From: Mactromeris polynyma
Taxonomy: Eukaryota; Mollusca; Bivalvia; Venerida; Mactridae
Length of the DNA stretch: 64,000 nucleotides
Direction of reading: 5' to 3'
NCBI GenBank assembly: GCA_032209605.1
Contig: JASFXZ010000070.1
Span: forward strand, 806,001 to 870,000
The notes under the pieces are model-generated. The model was given only the letters and a program-made list of their open reading frames with translations, had not been told where the DNA came from and made no database searches. A program made the position numbers and the translations under genes. The first letter of the stretch is position 1; the number at the start of each line of letters is the position of its first letter. Positions 26,400 to 38,320 of this stretch are shown here, one piece after another.

Positions 26400-27404
26400 A
26401 AATTTACTACATGAAATAATGGCATTGCTTAATTAATGCTGGTCTAACATTGACACTAGTTTTCAGTACCGTTATCACATTATAAATAGTTATACGAAGT
26501 TTTATTACTGTAATCCATACTTGTTGATAAAGCACTAGATTAAAAACATTAATTTCCATACTTAATACCGGGCATTCATTGCAAACGGAGAATAATACAG
26601 AAATGTACACGGGCTATTATTGATAAGCTAAACCAATTTACTGAACAATATACATAATTTGTAATTTTTCATGTTTTACCTCTAACCATAGCAGAAAGGG
26701 TGATCGAAATTTCATTTGTTGCTATATATCTACATGTCTATTTCCTACATCACGACTGTACGCCTTGCTTAATTTCATAAATTAACAATATCAGAAATAA
26801 CGGTAACAGTTTTATTGCGTCCAAACGATTTCTTGTGTGGTCTTCATAAAAGTGAGTGAGAACACGAGATCGATTAAACGTTTCTAACTAACGCATTTTG
26901 ATAACTGTTTGTGGCAACAGTTTGTCTCTGAGATAAGAAATAACTAACATTTAATGTGAAAATATAGGGAATGCACAAATGATATAGTTGATCATTGCTT
27001 TACTGAGGCGTCATTAATGATGAATCATAAATAACTAGACTCCATTCATGTTATTATGTTTTTTTCCAAGGCAAGAAGTCAATCATGTAGCAAACTTCAA
27101 ATCAGACATATGTAAGTGATCGTGGTACCAAGACATACATTTCGTACTTAAGTTCCAGAATTGGCTTAGGATTCCGGATTTATCGGAAGCGTCTTTTTGC
27201 GTGGCCTAAATGACTAGACTCTATTCCTTCTGTTTAAAGCACAAGTCCCAATCTGGAATAGCGTCGCGTCTGGGACGCTACAATGGCATTTGAAAATGAA
27301 AGAAGTATTTCCTCTAAATTATCCGGATGATCGATGATCAGGTACAATTATAGTCCATTCACGATTAATTAGGACTAATCAGCCCGTATCTATATCGACG
27401 GATG
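26400..27404. other. Intergenic, no feature recognised
   Basis: No supportable feature. Confidence 0.5.
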
Positions 27405-27725
27405 CGTGGTTAATTCACCGTCTAGAGAGCACGGTGGTTAATCTGTAACCAAGGAGTTTGCATCCCGGGCAAGGTTTATGTTCTAAGAATTCAAGAGAGA
27501 ATAAGTTGTTACAGGGAACGCCACATACACAAGACAATGACTCCCTACACAGACTCCCGGGAAAACAACAGTCCACATAACATCAGGCATTGATAAGGTG
27601 CAAGGGTAAATACACAAGGGAACAGGGGTGCACGGAACGGCCTGGCCGACCGTAAAGGAAAACTAAGGAGAAATAAGGAGGACAAACAGGGGAATATTTA
27701 ATGGATGGAACACATCACGGAGCTA
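27405..27725 (+). mobile_element. Composite SINE family E with tRNA-like head
   Basis: The left part, GCACGGTGGTTAATCTG and GGAGTTTGCATCCCGG, resembles tRNA A and B boxes. The body carries ACAGGGAACGCCACATACAC and AAGACAATGACTCCC and runs to about 27725. The minus-strand copy at 31170-31410 matches the body for some 240 bases. The head assignment is tentative. Confidence 0.6.
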
Positions 27726-28223
27726 GCAACAAAAAATGACCATTCTGTACATTATACAATTATAAGATAACTGACAACTTTGCTGTGTACAATTGTATTA
27801 TGTAATTATGCATGTTCACTGCTTTGTAAAATACTTGAAAAATAAAAGTTGTAGTACAAATAATACAGTCCTATCTTGTCAAATTCCGTTGTTAAATCGC
27901 CACATCTTGTTACGATACTTAGTTTGCAGTGGAGAAATTTTCTGTATATTACACGACCAGTTAGACAAATAAAGTGTTTTACAAATAGCGATATATAGCC
28001 AAGGTTTTCTTTGAAAAAAAAATTGACATTCGGGTGTTTTGCCTACAACTTAGATCTATGCGCTCAATCTATCAGTTGTACATATACATGCTGTTCCAGT
28101 GCAGAATGCTTCTCTTCTGTTCTGTTCCATTGTGTGAAAATGTACCGGTTAAAAGAGATAACTCGCCAGTTTGTATTTAAAGATTCGCCTTTACATTATA
28201 ATAAAGTGACCTCAAATGATATA

Positions 28224-28382
28224 CAATCGGACCTCGTTTAGTCGACAACCATCTGTCCGGATACTTGGTAACATACGAAACAAATAGCAGTTCCCGATGT
28301 ATCTTCTTATGCTTGCCGAATTGAAAAGGACTATTCGAAACCACGTATTATTCGATGAATTCGAGAGTACGATGTCTCACTG
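28224..28382 (-). mobile_element. MITE family A copy, inverted
   Basis: Family A in reverse orientation: CAATCGGACCTCGTTTAGTC at the left, TA flanks on both sides, and a decayed right end ...GATGTCTCACTG. Confidence 0.8.
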
Positions 28383-29301
28383 TACGTGATTTTTACATGT
28401 TTACATCGATTTTTCGATAATCCAGTTAATTTGCATCATAACTGTAATAGCTGACTGCAATCAAAGTCAACAGAAAATGTATCCAGTAGACATAGTACCA
28501 ACGGGTTAGCACTTTTGACTAGTTACAATAATTATCTTGTCACCGCATACTTGTTGTTGTATCGAAATTTAAAATGATGATATTTCACTCAGTAAGGCGA
28601 TACTCGTGAAGTCGTGCCGTCATCTGATGTCACATTCCCCGACCTATAATATTTCTATCAGCAAGTATAGTAGCATGCAATCAGTTTGATACTCACAATT
28701 ACTGCAATGTACTCGCATGAGATCACCATAAACACCAATTAAATGGATAGCTCGAGTCAATACTACATTGTGAACTAGATTTACACGAAGCCGAGGGTGA
28801 GATGCATTGCAATTTAGCGATTGTTAAATGTAACATAAAACGATAATTCACTTCGTAATCAAATTTATGTGCAATACTCTGTGGATATGTCCATTATCGT
28901 ACAGAAACGTGTGGAGTTTGGAAAAAACAACGCATTTTTTGTGAGAAACTCTTCATTAAGTGGATAAGTCGATCAATGCTGTAGCAGAAATTATACCTAA
29001 TATTTTCACTTAGACAAGTTAAGACGTCCAACTCGAATCGTTGAAACCACCGACAACATCCTGACCGTTAATAAAAAATTAATATTGTACGCATGTTTAT
29101 GTGATCTATTTACTGATGGTTGATTATAAGCACAAACAAAATAGCTTATCTATTGCAAACATATCTAATTTGGTCCCGCATAGTTCCAATTTTAAACGAA
29201 TCATTGCTTGGAGTTCATAATTTGAATTTTAATCTTAAAAACTGACAGAAATTGCTGTCATAGTTATCTCTTAAAATTTGCCTGGAAATTACAAACCAAC
29301 A
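28383..29301. other. Intergenic, no feature recognised
   Basis: No supportable feature up to the start of the 41-bp array. Confidence 0.5.
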
Positions 29302-30162
29302 ACAACCAGCAACACAGGTGTACGTATATCTATGTCTTCGTCACAACCAGCAACATAGGTGTACTATTATCTATGTCTCCGTCACAACCAGCAACACAGG
29401 TGTACGTATATCTATGTCTCCGTCACAACCAGCAACACAGGTGTACGTATATCTATGTCTTCGTCACAACCAGCAACATAGGTGTACGTATATCTATGTC
29501 TCCGTCACAACCAGCAGCATAGGTGTACGTATATCTATGTCTCCGTCACAACCAGCAGCATAGGTGTACGTATATCTATGTCTCCGTCACAACCAGCAAC
29601 ATAGGTGTACGTATATCTATGTCTCCGTCACAACCAGCAACATAGGTGTACGTATATCTATGTCTCCGTCACAACCAGCAACATAGGTGTACGTATATCT
29701 ATGTCTCCGTCACAACCAGCAACATAGGTGTACGTATATCTATGTCTCCGTCACAACCAGCAACATAGGTGTACGTATATCTATGTCTCCGTCACAACCA
29801 GCAACATAGGTGTACGTATATCTATGTCTCCGTCACAACCAGCAACATAGGTGTACGTATATCTATGTCTCCGTCACAACCAGCAACATAGGTGTACGTA
29901 TATCTATGTCTCCGTCACAACCAGCAACATAGGTGTACGTATATCTATGTCTCCGTCACAACCAGCAGTATAGGTGTACGTGTATCTATGTCTCCGTCAC
30001 AACCAGCAACATAGGTGTACGTGTATCTATGTCTCCGTCACAACCAGCAACATAGGTGTACGTATATCTATGTCTCCGTCACAACCAGCAACATAGGTGT
30101 ACGTATATCTATGTCTCCGTCACAACCAATAACACAGGTGTACGTATATATATGTCTCCGTC
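29302..30162 (+). repeat. 41-bp minisatellite, 21 copies
   Basis: The unit begins ACAACCAGCAACATAGGTGT and ends ATCTATGTCTCCGTC. The span, 861 bases, is exactly 21 x 41. The outer units are the most diverged. Because 41 is not a multiple of 3, every strand frame cycles; the repetitive 80-codon reading frames are not genes. Confidence 0.97.
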
Positions 30163-30790
30163 ACAACTTATCATTTGATGTTATACAGGGTGTCCGAAAA
30201 GAAAGGTCACACTTTCATACCACAATAGCGTTCATTTATTACAAGAAAATCATACTAAACTTTGTATAATTGTAGAGCAAAGATGGAAGATGTTATGGTA
30301 ACAGTTTGAGGTAAATATATTGATCAATTAACTTTTTACAATATTTCTTACAGCTACCTAAATCTGTCTCTGTCGTCATTTTAATAATTAATGACGTTCT
30401 CCAAATGACGGCCTATCATCACCTTTCCTTGTTTTACTCGAACTATGATATTGTTAATAACATTACCCACACATTTCCTGACTGATTTTCTTTATTTCTC
30501 GTCTAATATTCTTCAACAGCATATTTGAAATGTACTGTATACATGTATATGTATTATTGTGCATTTTGATAACGGTTTACGTTTTTACATTTGTTAACAT
30601 ATTGTTGATTAGGAGTTTAACACTTGTGTTCAACAGGGTTAAGGTAATATACGGCGAGTCAGTGAACCCAACCGTTCCTGGGTTGTCACACCCTAACCAG
30701 ATCCCAGGATTATAACGGACTCTTACCCGCAGCACTCAAATCACAAAATCCGATGGTGAGTCACACCGAGTGTGAAAATGTATGGTAATG

Positions 30791-31000
30791 CTAAATAAAT
30801 GCTGATTATTCGTTGTAGTCCATTTTCCTAGATTGAGGTTTGGGAGGAATACGTAAGTCTGAGTGTGGAGTGAGGCATTCAAACCCAATAATTACCCTCA
30901 TAGATCATAACCATATTCAAATGTACAAGAAAATGGATCAAAACGAATAATCAGAACTCATTTGACATGTCTATGCATTGTCCATACTCAAACTTCCTCT
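30791..31000. mobile_element. Repeat family H, copy 1
   Basis: The left arm GCTGATTATTCGTTGTAGTC is mirrored by AAAACGAATAATCAGAACTC. The middle block AAGTCTGAGTGTGGAGTGAG and the tail 'actcaaacttcc' recur at 52655-52850. Confidence 0.75.
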
Positions 31001-31036
31001 ATTACAATTTAGAGTAAATATATATTTAAGTCTAAG

Positions 31037-31132
31037 TATAATAATAATAATAATAATAATTATACATGTACTAATAATAATAATAATAATAACAATAATA
31101 ATAATAATAAATAATAATACTAATAATAGTAA
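31037..31132 (+). repeat. (AAT)n microsatellite
   Basis: Runs of AAT broken by 'ttatacatgtact' and single-base changes. Confidence 0.95.
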
Positions 31133-31169
31133 TCATATCTTTATTTCATGAAGATATCACAATATGCTA

Positions 31170-31410
31170 CAGGTGTAATTAATTCCCCCCTCCCCCTCCT
31201 TTTACTATCCACTTTGATTCTCCTAATTATTCCTTATGGTCTGTTGGGCCATTCCTTGTGCCTCTGTTCCTTAATATGTGTACCGTTTGACCTCCTTAGG
31301 TGCGTTATGTTTTGTGGATTGTTGTTTTTCCTGAGGTCTGCGTGGGGAGGTATTGTCTTGTGTATGTGGCGTTCCCCGTAGTTACGTATTCTCTCTGTTT
31401 TTGTAACAAG
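31170..31410 (-). mobile_element. Composite SINE family E body, inverted
   Basis: Shares, in reverse, the blocks GTATTGTCTTGTGTATGTGG, CGTTATGTTTTGTGGATTGT and GGGCCATTCCTTGTGCC with the copy at 27405-27725. The tRNA-like head is absent. Reading frames here on both strands are not genes. Confidence 0.65.
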
Positions 31411-31513
31411 GTGGTCTTCAAACAACTACAATGTAAGAAATCAACATTAAAAGATACCTACACATCTACACATGTTCATACATACAACTTAATTATAATG
31501 ATAAATGAGATCA

Positions 31514-32771
31514 TCAAAAGCTACAAAAGTTACGATGATCTGAAAATAAAACAACCACAGACACCTCACATAAGACACATGTATGCAAGATTGAAATATT
31601 ATTCAGCATTAAATATTTCCTATAATTACTTTTGAATATATTTGTATTAGATATACAACGTATATTTACAGGAATAGAGTTCCATATATATACCTCATGA
31701 GCATAAGAAGATAATGTTCGTGTACCATAATTTGATTTACAGGAAAAGGGTGCTATGTCATTGTGGGTGGTGGATATTAATGAGTATGTAGAAGTGTGGG
31801 TGAAAGAAAGTATATCATGAAAGCAAGTGGGCATGTTATTTTGAGAGAATATATGCACTATAATTGCTGAGAGAAATTTACATCTATTTTCAAATGATAG
31901 CCACCCTAATTCAATGAATAAAAGTCGTGATGGTGTTATTAGAGGTTTATGTAGAATAATTTGTGCTGCTTTTTTCTGTATGATGGCTATTCTCTTGGTG
32001 TTTGCTACAAACCCTCGACAGCATATAGGGCAATAATAGAGCATTGAAGATCATAATATGTAAATAGTTTAGAATAATTTCCTGGTGTTGATGTTTAAGA
32101 CATAGTTGATTCTTTTTAATAAATTTAACTTAATAATTTTTTTATATGAAGTAACAGCGAAGACTTTAGTACAGGTCTTTTAGCATTTGATATTATCATA
32201 CATTTAGTTCTAGTAGGATGAATGGACATGTTGTTCCGCGAATACCAAGCAGAAACTACGTCAAATTCGCCCTGTAGAGACTGCTGTATTTCGATAATGT
32301 TATATTAGTTGATGTTGAGATCGATGGTCGAATTTTGAAGGTAAAATGGAATGTCATTGATATATATTAGCAAAGTAGTGGACCAAGAATAGATCCATGT
32401 GGAACACCGGATTTGACCTGGTGAAAGGTTGACTTGTTGAATCTGACTTTTATTTATCAAATATGACAGCATCAAAGCTAACGCGTTTTCAGAGAAGTGG
32501 TGCATTCGGAGCATTTCAAATCTTTCCTATGATCAAGAAATAGAGATCCAACCAAACGTCCAACGTTAATGTCTTTGAGCCACGAATCGACAAGCCTAAT
32601 TAAAGAAGACTGGCAAGAATGATGTTGGCGAAAGCTAGACTGATAGTTATGGAGTAATTGGTGCTTGTAATGAAATGTTTTAAGGCTATTGGCAAGGTGT
32701 CTTTCAAATGTTTTGGATTTTAAGTATCCGTCATAAATCCGGGGCCTGCTCTTCCGCAAGCAAACCTCCAA
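31514..32771 (-). pseudogene. Non-LTR retrotransposon reverse transcriptase remnant
   Basis: Minus strand, in order: 32771-32478 has TFERHLANSL and YQSSFRQHHSCQSSLIRL (RT fingers). 32514-32305 has SENALALMLSYL and LLIYINDIPFYLQNSTIDL (palm). 32044-31514 has QKKAAQIILHKPLITPSRLL and YIWNSIPVNIRC (thumb and tail). Several frames and stops interrupt it. The catalytic YADD, expected just after IDL, is missing. 5' truncated. Confidence 0.85.
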
Positions 32772-32944
32772 GACTCAGGGGTGGAGGTCACAATTCCTTT
32801 GGATATATTATCTTCAAATCATCTAGAACACATGCCTCACTCGAGGTTCGAATCCACGACCACGAGAGTTATCAAAAAGGACACCATGTCTGTCTATAAT
32901 ACTACCTCATTTGGTCATATACATGTACATACATATCATATACT

Positions 32945-33193
32945 TACGGTGGCATAGATGTGACATGTGTGAAGTTATTTTTATCTCGTGGCCACGACTT
33001 AGTATGTCGTGGGCGCGAGTTAGTAAGACGTGGCCACGAGATGTCTATATCGCGGGAACGTGATAGTTTAGTCGTGGGCACGACATACTTAGTCTTGGGT
33101 ACGGGATAGTAGTCCTATGTCTTTGGAACGAATTAGTAAATCGTGGGAACGAGACAAAAATAATTTCACGCAAGTCACCTCTATGCCACCGTA
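32945..33193. mobile_element. GC-rich foldback MITE with TACGGTGGCATAGA ends
   Basis: 249-bp element with ends TACGGTGGCATAGATGTGAC and GTCACCTCTATGCCACCGTA. The arms continue as 'gttatttttatctcgt' and 'acgagacaaaaataattt'. The interior repeats small palindromes such as CTCGTGGCCACGAC and GTCGTGGGCACGAC. The target duplication is not clear. Confidence 0.87.
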
Positions 33194-33426
33194 TATACTA
33201 CATGTGAAATGTTTGTGAATATTTCATGGAGTAATTTGATCATCAATATATCAGGAGTTATGGATAGTTCACATACAGGGTAAATTTATTCCTGGATGAT
33301 GTCATGTTGCCAATATGGGTTTAGTCTAACCAATAACTTCATGTACTAAAGGCACGCCATCGTTTTTAATAAACGTATATTACTATGTCTACCATTATCA
33401 TAACTTACGTACTTAATTAACATGTA

Positions 33427-33590
33427 CAGTAAAACCTAAATAATTAGATCTTCCTTGGAACCCTAAGAAACTGCTCGTCTTATTGAGGTGGTCTTAAATT
33501 AAGACTCTTAATATTGAGATTGAATAAAGAAAAGCAGTGAACATTTGATGTGGTCTTATTATTGAGGTGGTCTTTAAGTGAGATTTAACT
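33427..33590 (+). mobile_element. MITE family B copy
   Basis: Left CAGTAAAACCTAAATAATTA after TA; right ...CTTTAAGTGAGATTTAACT. The middle carries the 'ttgaggtggtctta' block. Confidence 0.78.
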
Positions 33591-34029
33591 ATTGGAAATG
33601 CAATTGTTTCCCAGATTTCGCTGATGAAGCTGTTCCGATATCAATTACAGGTGTAAAAAATATACTCTTTTACGAAGGGAACACTTTTAATTGACACAAT
33701 GTTCATTTTAAGAGACGAGTATGATAAATGGTCAAGATACTAATTATCCTGTGATTCAAATAAAAAGTTCAAGTTATGATGTTAAACTTATAGTGTAATG
33801 GTAGCAATGATTGGTTCCTCAGGATTCTTCAATACTGACCGAACAGAGGTACCAGTTCTATACCATCAACACCTTGAAGTCAAATATGTAATAAACTTGT
33901 AATATTGAAATATATTCACCTTTGTTATATCAATGATCAGTACAGTGACATCTCGATAATAAGTTCATCATTTGTTTTGAAGAAAATCAGTCTTAGGTGG
34001 TCTGATCATCTAGTTGAAATAAGGAACAA

Positions 34030-34107
34030 AATTACAACCTGGTCCATGAACAATCAATTACAACCTGGTCCATGAACAATCAATTACAACCTGGTCCATG
34101 AACAATC
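34030..34107 (+). repeat. 26-bp x 3 tandem repeat
   Basis: Three identical units, each starting AATTACAACCTGGTCCATGA and ending ACAATC. Confidence 0.93.
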
Positions 34108-34334
34108 AGAGTCCAGGGCGCTAGAACTCCACTATACCCCGACTTCCCGGACAAGTCTAAATGGTGATTCGGGCTACCAACAGTTGAGTTGAAGTTAGTC
34201 CAGGACAAGTCTATTTTTAAAGCTAATTAACTTTGTATAAGTGACACATAAACAGGTGGTTAATACACCTAATCAACTGATAATCTGGTTTGTTTAATCG
34301 GGTTTAACGCTATTTCTCAACGTTATTTCAGTTT

Positions 34335-34512
34335 TATACGGCGGCCGGTTCACCTAACCAGTTTTTCCTGGACTGAATTCTTACCAGTACTAACTTACTC
34401 TTCCACAAGGAGCCGGCAACTTCTCCACATGTGGAGGAAAATCGACATTTTTGTCAAATTTTCATGGAAGGGTATGACCTGCCGCGCACTAACCACTGGA
34501 CCACGGCCGCGG
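34335..34512 (-). mobile_element. Second type of tRNA-derived SINE
   Basis: On minus it starts CCGCGGCCGTGGTCCAGTGG TTAGTGCGC, an A-box-like tRNA start. After the truncated head come 'ccacatgtggagaagttgcc' and 'gtccaggaaaaactggttag'. No clear B box. Confidence 0.5.
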
Positions 34513-34974
34513 ATTACTGATAATCTGGACCTCATGGTGTCGAACAATAGTGTTAATGCTCCGCCCAACAGCTATTGAACCGTCATCAACGCATGTTCGA
34601 TTTGGGTTATTTTAATGGGTTAACAAAATCTCCAAACACAAGGGAACAGTCTGTAGTGCTGTCATGGTAATTAAAATGTGCTATTGTAAAATATATGGAA
34701 ATGCCATTTTATTGAAGAAAATACCGGATATGTTCAGTTTTTCTGACAACCAAATAGAAATCATGCATCACCGATGCCTTGAAATTGGAGACAATAATCA
34801 CAACAAATTTCCTCTGACAATTAGCCCCCCGTGTTGGACTAGTAAAATTATACATGTTCACTCGTACGGAACAAGTGTATTTTAAAAGCAAATTGTATGC
34901 CTATATGTGGTGTTATAAATGAAAAGGGTGAATGGAAGATGGACTTCAAGTATGGTGTTACTGTATTTCCATGT

Positions 34975-35050
34975 ATCAGTACCTTCAGATCAGGAGTCAG
35001 GCGCTCTATACCCCTCAACCATTGCACCTCCCTTATATGCCTTAGGGAGG
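34975..35050 (-). mobile_element. tRNA-derived SINE head, third copy
   Basis: On minus: GGGAGGTGCAATGGTTGAGG, then AGCGCCTGACTCCTGATCTG and GAAGGTACTGATAC. It matches the head of the two SINEs above; no matching body follows. Overlapping reading frames on both strands are not genes. Confidence 0.6.
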
Positions 35051-35330
35051 CTGTGCAATTTGTATGTGACATTTCCTACTTGTCTTCAAGAGTCCTCACA
35101 ATATGGTGTATTAGTTTTTAATGTTATATCTGTGTTCAATAGACTTATATACTTGCTGCAAGTTTTTCTTCAGCTTGCAATAAAACTTGTTTAAACCAGG
35201 GAAACAAAAGACAAAATAAACAAAACAATAATAGCAATATTTAATTAAAAGACAAAAGTTTAATAAATAACTACCAGAAAAATCATTAACAATTCAAAAA
35301 GCTCATATAATCAGAATTATCTTTATGAAC

Positions 35331-35691
35331 TTAAAGGTAGATTGTCGTATTTTCTATCAAAATATGCTGAATACTGATTTTGAGAAAATGGCACATTAAT
35401 GCCTTCATATCGACATACTCGAAAACACTGCATCATAACTTTTCTTACAAATTATGTGGACAAACAAAACATGAGTTTGATACAAGTATTTTCTCTGCTA
35501 GCGCTAACTCAGCATGCAGGTCAGGATAGAAAATACCCGTATCAGACTCATGTATTTGTGGCTTCAGAAAACATGTAAGAAAAGTGACAATGCAGTGTTG
35601 TAGAGTAGATCTCTATACGACAAGTACCATTGATTTTCTCATATTTACGATTTAGCATAATTTTATTTGACAAGAGACTATCTACCTTTAA
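35331..35691. mobile_element. Long palindromic element with TTAA ends
   Basis: 361 bp. TTAAAGGTAGATTGTC at the left is mirrored by AGACTATCTACCTTTAA at the right. The two halves pair imperfectly along their whole length, centred near 'agcgctaactcagcatgc'. A TTAA target fits piggyBac-type or similar 'TTAAAGG' MITEs (family knowledge). Confidence 0.85.
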
Positions 35692-35910
35692 CTATGCAAA
35701 AAACAAACCTGTTAATTGGATGTAAACTGTAAAACACAGCATAGGTTTGTAGATAAAGGAACAGATGTATTTCATTTCAGTATTACATGTATTCCATCAT
35801 ATGATGGCCTTATAAAAATATGTATACACAATACATAGTATTGCATAGTTTGTGATTCTCTATAAAGTTTAAAGCCACATAATGATACTATGAACAGAAA
35901 ATGATTTATA

Positions 35911-36084
35911 CAGTCGGACCTCGTTAATTTGACAAATTCTATCCAAATATTCGGTATCTGAAATAAATATCAGGTTCCGATGTATCCTCTTATGCATGTC
36001 AAAATGACATGGGCCATTTGAAACCAAGTTCTATTGGAAATAAAATTTCGGAACTTATAAATTTGAACGAACGAGGGCCGATTG
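35911..36084 (-). mobile_element. MITE family A copy, inverted
   Basis: Begins CAGTCGGACCTCGTTAATTT and ends ...CGAGGGCCGATTG followed by TA. The internal blocks are in the reverse order to 6660-6836. Confidence 0.82.
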
Positions 36085-36143
36085 TATATTCAATCAAAAT
36101 ACAAATGTTTAATCAAAATGACAAGTTCATCCTTTTCCAAATA

Positions 36144-36336
36144 TAGTTGTACCTCGCTCTTTCGAAATTCATTGGGTCCGAAATTTTGTTTCCAGCAATA
36201 CAAATGTACTTGATTTCAAATAGCCCATTTCAATTCAACGTGCATAAGAAGATACATCGTACATAAGGACCTGATATTTATTTCGGATGATACAGAGTAT
36301 TCGGATAGTGGGTTGTCCAATAATCTAGGTCCGACT
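36144..36336 (+). mobile_element. MITE family A copy, forward
   Basis: Starts AGTTGTACCTCGCTCTTTCG, carries the ATTTCGGATGATAC block, and ends ...AATCTAGGTCCGACTA. It lies only 60 bases from the inverted copy at 35911-36084, so the two form an inverted pair. Confidence 0.8.
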
Positions 36337-37095
36337 ATATTACATATCTAAACAATGGAATCACATGAAATAACATACATACAATACTCGTGATATGCTA
36401 AAGCTATTGAAATATTTATAACGTATTCCAAGCCTTCCGTAGAAACAGAATTTGTTTTCAAAATACTGATAATCAAATAATTAAGTGCTGACGCAACACA
36501 ATTAAAACGAAAACAATGTGTTAAATATTAATTCCTTGTAAATCATATTGAGTAAATAAATAATTTATTTCATCCAGTCGATAATTTGTCTTCCAAAATA
36601 GGATAATTAACAATTAAGCAGAGATTCTATACCAACATAATCTATATGAGCTTTAGATATGGCAATCAAATTTTGATAAGATAATGTAATAAATCAAGTT
36701 TTTCGACAACAGAATCTATATTTCCTGATGCAAAATATCTGATTTTCACCACCAATAATGAAACAAGATTGCATTGTATAAGTATAACACTTTGAGATAT
36801 TTTTTTGAAAATGCACATTTATATGTGAGACAAAATCCTCAATGTTTGAAATGCGAAGTCTACTCCCACATACACGCAAAACACATTTGGCAACTCAAGC
36901 AAAACTAGCACTGTGTAACAACATTGTATTGAGGTAAAGACATATTGTTAAAGTAACTACATAATGTACACATAATCAGTACATCATATAAACCATTCCC
37001 ACAGAAAATAAACACAGACAAGACATTAGTTTCCTCAAAATATAATGAAGTAGATCTACATACAAACTTAAACTAATGACTGTATTCATATTCAA
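36337..37095. other. Intergenic, no feature recognised
   Basis: AT-rich, without repeat copies or coding signal. Confidence 0.5.
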
Positions 37096-37345
37096 AGATC
37101 ATTTCACATTTCCACATGAACCAACCAATGATCTCTTCTCATAAACCCATGATTTTTTCACATTTCCACATGAACCCATGATATTGTCACATGACCCCAT
37201 GATCTTTTCACATTTCCGCATGAATCCATGATTTTTACACATTTTCACACAAACCCATGATCTTTTCACATTTCCGCATGAATCCATGATTTTTACACAT
37301 TTTCACACGAACCCATGATCTTTTCATATTTCTGCATGAACCTCA
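37096..37345 (+). repeat. Imperfect ~30/60-bp tandem array
   Basis: Units of the type CACATTTCCACATGAACCCA followed by TGATCTTTT, with 'cgcatgaatcc' variants; looser copies reach about 37440. The minus-strand reading frame with repeated 'CGNVK' comes from the array. Confidence 0.85.
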
Positions 37346-38101
37346 ATGATCTTTCCACACAAAACAATGACCTTTTCACATAAACATTTCAATATGAACC
37401 TATAATCTTTCCACATGAATCTGTGATCATCTATACACATTTACAGAATTCAGCCACACATGTCAACAAATATCAACAAACCTGAACAAAGCTTAGTTAA
37501 ATGCAATAAATAGTAAACCAATGCAAGTTTTGATCACTTTTTCAAGAGAATTTGCTGTGAAATTTCACAACATTTTGTCTTACCAAAACTGTACAAATAC
37601 AATGTTTCTGATCACAGCAATCAAAATATACACCTAGTACAGACATGTAGACAAGAAATGCTTCATAAAACCCTAAGATGATCATTTGAGTGTTAATTAA
37701 CTTATTACAATAATTGAGCAAATATTTTTTTCTGTAAAAATATACCAACAGTCAACAACCACTGCAATAAAGTCATTGTCCACACTTACAAATGTTTCGA
37801 TAATTTTCATAACCAAATAAAACTCTCTGTTACATCACAACCATTTATGTATCCTAGCAACACAAAGAAATATACACACAAGTTACAACCCACTCTCACC
37901 TTACAAAGGTTCAACAAATAGGGGAATACCCAGACAGCCAATCATTTGCAACGTAATGAGATAATATCCTTGTAAATAGAATACCTAGGGGGGTACAAGA
38001 AGTTTGAGGACTTTTTCATGCATATTTTTTACAATATTTCTCATATTTTCTTAAAATGTACAATGAAACTATCTGCGAAAGTGTTGTAACCAATTCTTTA
38101 C

Positions 38102-38320
38102 CAACTAGATGTGTCCACAGGACATTGATGTGCGTGTGTGGGCTTATAAGTCAAATATGACCACAACTCCTCAAAAAATGGTGGACTGTAATTGAAATCG
38201 ATCTTGACCTATATGTTATCTTACTATGATTATGTGTCCACTATGAATTGAATCCATTCATCCTTTCAAAAGTTATTAATCAGAAATAATTTCTTGCACA
38301 GACATAAATGAGTTACATTC
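38102..38320 (+). repeat. Repeat family I, copy 1
   Basis: CAACTAGATGTGTCCACAGG, then TATGTGTCCACTATGAATTG and AATCCATTCATCCTTTC. Copy 2 is at 54068-54260. Confidence 0.72.

Noticed and set aside
29302..30162. CRISPR array
   Set aside because: Units are contiguous with no unique spacers, and the context is animal DNA.
29318..30269. Repetitive + strand frames (YVYLCLRHNQQH-like)
   Set aside because: Direct reading of the 41-bp minisatellite; the frame ends as soon as unit substitutions create stops.
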